From Parus major (taxonomy: Eukaryota; Chordata; Aves; Passeriformes; Paridae): a stretch of 64,000 bases of DNA. This document shows, in pieces, positions 61,310 through 64,000 of the stretch. The stretch spans positions 16,838,577-16,902,576 of the forward strand of contig NC_031769.1 in assembly GCF_001522545.3 (NCBI RefSeq), read 5' to 3'. The position numbers were made by a program, and so were the translations under genes. The notes beneath the pieces are model-generated. The model was not told the origin of the DNA and ran no database searches. It was given only the letters and a program-made list of their open reading frames with translations. The stretch's first letter is position 1. Each line of letters begins with the position of its first letter.

Positions 61310-64000
61310 GATAGAAATTGAAAGCTCATACCAACTTTAAAATGGGTTGAATGATTTTTCCAGAACAGATAGTAGAATATATCAAATTTCTCGTGTTCAC
61401 AATTTTTCACCTATGAGGACAGTGTTCAGAACTTAGACCATACCTATAGATAGTCAAGATGGCTAGTCTTTATTTATAGTTTTGCTTGCAATTGCCTACA
61501 ACTGTCATGTAACGATTTTCAGCTTGTACAGTACAGGTCTGTAAATTGATCAGAAGATTAAAAATTAGAGGGGCTTTAGAGAGCATGAAGTCTGGATATG
61601 TTCACTTTTTTAGTTGCTATTTTAGGCTGATACAAGGGGAAGCTATTGCTTTCAGGCTACTTTAAATTGGAAATAATATTATTTACAAACAATGCTACTG
61701 ACTGATTTTTCATTATTCTGTTACTGCATGTTAAGCTGTTAGTGATTCATGTAGTTTTATATAGTGCCATCTGATTTTTCTTGGGTGCTTTCATTGCTCA
61801 GAAAGAAGGGTTAAATACAATATTAAAAACAAGGTATGCATTTTACAGTGCACTTAAGCATCTGTTGTATGTCCTTGCAATTGCATAGAGCAGGAAATGA
61901 TGCTTTGAGGTACTTTGTGCAGGAACCTTGTATGAAAAATTCCCCAGGGAAATGATGCTTGAATCATTTTTAGTAGCCTGGGGTTCTTCAGTCCTTGAAC
62001 TCAATTGTATGCATTCTGACTTTGATTTTGAGGACTGAGTCTATAGAGAAATAAACAGACACATCTTCAGGAAGGACTATGGCACAATAATCTTTGCTTT
62101 ATTAGATCTTATATAAAAGTGAAGCATTCATGTTTCATCTCTTGTAATGAATGAAAAGGACTCTACCCAAAAGACAGATTCCCTTATGGATATGAGATAC
62201 TTATGTATTTGTAACTTGATACTTGATTTGCAAGGAAAACCCTGTAGGGACTTCGCCTTCAGTAGTGTGTACTTGCCTAAACACCTTGTGCTAAGCATCA
62301 TCTGTTTCTTGCTTGCTCTCTTGCACCCTTGTTCTGTTTATGTTTTTGAGAACTTTTCTTGTTCCTTTTTAAAGCTTTTTCTGGCAAGGGATATTCTGAT
62401 GTGTGTGCTGTGGTTGGAAGTGTCACAGGGTTACTCAACCGATGTTGACTCTTTATAAATCAGATTCTTGCTTGTTCATAGTGGTGGCTGAGAGTTGCTG
62501 TCTCACATTTATTACTGATACTGGCTTTTTCTGTTACCCTGTTGACAGGCCTTGCAGAGGATCCAAGGTTGGCATGATGGCCACCTTTCCCTTTTGACGT
62601 GTTCTTTCAAGAAACAATTATTTGGCTGTGGGTTCATGAGTAACTTACAGTTCAGTAACCTGTGAATGTGAAAAGTTTAAATTACAAGGAAATTAGAGGT
62701 TCTTTTGCTACACTGACATGCTGAAACTCCCGTTTCTAAAAGCTACTTAAGTTCTCTGTATGGTTCTATTTTTAACTGAGGTTACAGTACTTCTGTATGT
62801 AAATTATAGTCATCAGTTGTTATACATACTAAAATTACCCTTTGGCTAATTAAGGAGGTTTTTGTTAGAAAAGAGATGGAAGTATATTGAAGACTTATAT
62901 TTTTTCAGTGCTACATTTAAACCTGCTGTTTACCTATTTCCAACTATGGGTATTTGCTTATGAACATTTTTCAATATCTGTGTTTGTTGCATCATTTGAA
63001 ACTTTGTATCATGCCTTGCATATAAAAATCTGAGAGGAGAAACAAAAGATTTCAAGGGAATTTTAAATAGATGGGTTGCTGTGAGTCACTTGATGGAGGA
63101 AATCACTGTAATTTTTTAGAGGCCAGTGATATTTTTTTTTACTAGGAGCAATTTCTTTTGCCAGTTTACTAGGATCAAAATGTTCTTACTGGCTCCAGTT
63201 TCTGCTTGTGTCCTGAGATTGAAAGCCTGAAAAGCGACATTTATTTGTGCAGAACTGATAAAATGCTCTTGTGTTCAGAAGCTGAACAGAGTGGTTAAGA
63301 ACACCTCAATAACAAACTCCATCCTTAGGCTAAAGGATTATGTAAATTTTACCCTAATCTTTGCATTGTTTGAACTTCAAACTCAAGCCTCTCATCTTGG
63401 CAGTTCGCAGTGCTCACTCATTTTTCGTTTATTAGTCATCTAATTGTAGAGACTTCTCAGTTTCACACTAACACTTGAAAATATGAATGAGGATGATAAA
63501 TGAGGACAGACTAGGCTGAGATATAGTCCTTGATACTTATAACTGTTCTTTCCAAAATCTGCTGTTAATTCTTCCAGGTTGTTTGGAAGAGCAGGCTGTC
63601 AGCCTGCTCTGGATTCTCCATATTTTCTTGTTCCTGAAGCAGCTCCATTTCTTGGCTTGGCTGTAGTGTCTGTTTGTATGTTTTTTTTCTTGCTGAAAAC
63701 AGGGTTGTTGGAGGTAGGGAGGCTGTTCTTTAGAGCACTTGCTAGTATTTTCTGGTTCTCCCTGTTGGACAAGCAAGATGAGGGTTTCTGAGGATAAACT
63801 GTAGCATCTGTGGACAAATGTGTTGTGGTTTACATACCTGAATGCAAAATGTTTTTCTGTTGGATTAACTCTCACCAAGGAACTGCAATATTTTCCTTGT
63901 AGTAATATGTGTTGCTCTCGCTGTGGTTAGAGTGGAAATGCTCAGTCTTCTCTGTAGATGTTGGTTGGAGTTGGCTGAGCCCACCTTGCCAACTAGCACT

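Larger units (their letters stand above)
38346..64000 (+). other. Long intron, distal part to window end
   Basis: AT-rich, stop-rich sequence without a recognisable coding exon; open frames reach only about 108 codons. Named contents are listed separately: GC pockets at 48.1, 49.9 and 53.7 kb, low-complexity tracts near 51.4, 59.5 and 61.0 kb, and short tandem duplications near 56.8, 58.1 and 61.3 kb. The gene's next exon was not found, so the intron probably continues beyond 64,000. A small exon could have been missed by eye. Confidence 0.55.

Noticed and set aside
1..64000. tRNA, rRNA, CRISPR arrays, prokaryotic operons or an endogenous retrovirus
   Set aside because: No cloverleaf with an internal promoter pattern, regularly spaced repeat array, ribosome-site-led gene cluster, long terminal repeat pair or retroviral protein motif was seen. 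Sequence character is vertebrate intron and intergenic.

Overview
This window looks like vertebrate nuclear DNA, most likely from a bird. It is AT-rich, almost gene-free sequence with one sharp CpG island (about 19,240-21,480). The few recognisable transposable elements are decayed CR1-type LINE pieces, the dominant avian/reptilian retrotransposon family. I saw no L1 or Alu elements and no bacterial-style gene packing. Low repeat density favours a bird over a turtle or crocodilian, but the sequence alone does not prove this.

Layout. 1-19,240: non-coding AT-rich flank with one CR1 3'-end fragment (about 5,760-6,045), low-complexity tracts and some striking small palindromes; I found no convincing exon. 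19,240-21,480: CpG island promoter, apparently TATA-less. The best gene model reads rightwards: a non-coding first exon ending at a GTGAGC donor (20,417|20,418), a short intron, and a second exon (20,694-21,014). That exon begins after a strong polypyrimidine-CAG acceptor, carries four short upstream ORFs, and then the first 29 codons of a protein (start 20,928, phase-0 GTAGGA donor after 21,014). The last upstream ORF ends in TAATG, so its stop overlaps the main start. 21,015-64,000: apparently the first part of a very long intron of that gene, at least 43 kb. It holds a deleted, frameshifted CR1 copy on the minus strand (34,826-35,980), another CR1 scrap (about 38,250-38,345), T/G-rich low-complexity tracts, and a few isolated GC/CpG-rich pockets that could be enhancers, conserved elements or unrecognised exons.

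I could not identify the gene: only a low-complexity Gly/Pro-rich N-terminus is present, and such leaders are poorly diagnostic. Nearly all other open frames are short chance ORFs, or long ORFs caused by high GC in the CpG island. The strongest candidates for something new are the uORF cascade on the promoter-proximal exon, the 53.69-53.83 kb and 49.88-50.03 kb CpG pockets deep in the intron, and several perfect palindromes. I see no evidence of an RNA gene, CRISPR array, prokaryotic system or intact mobile element.
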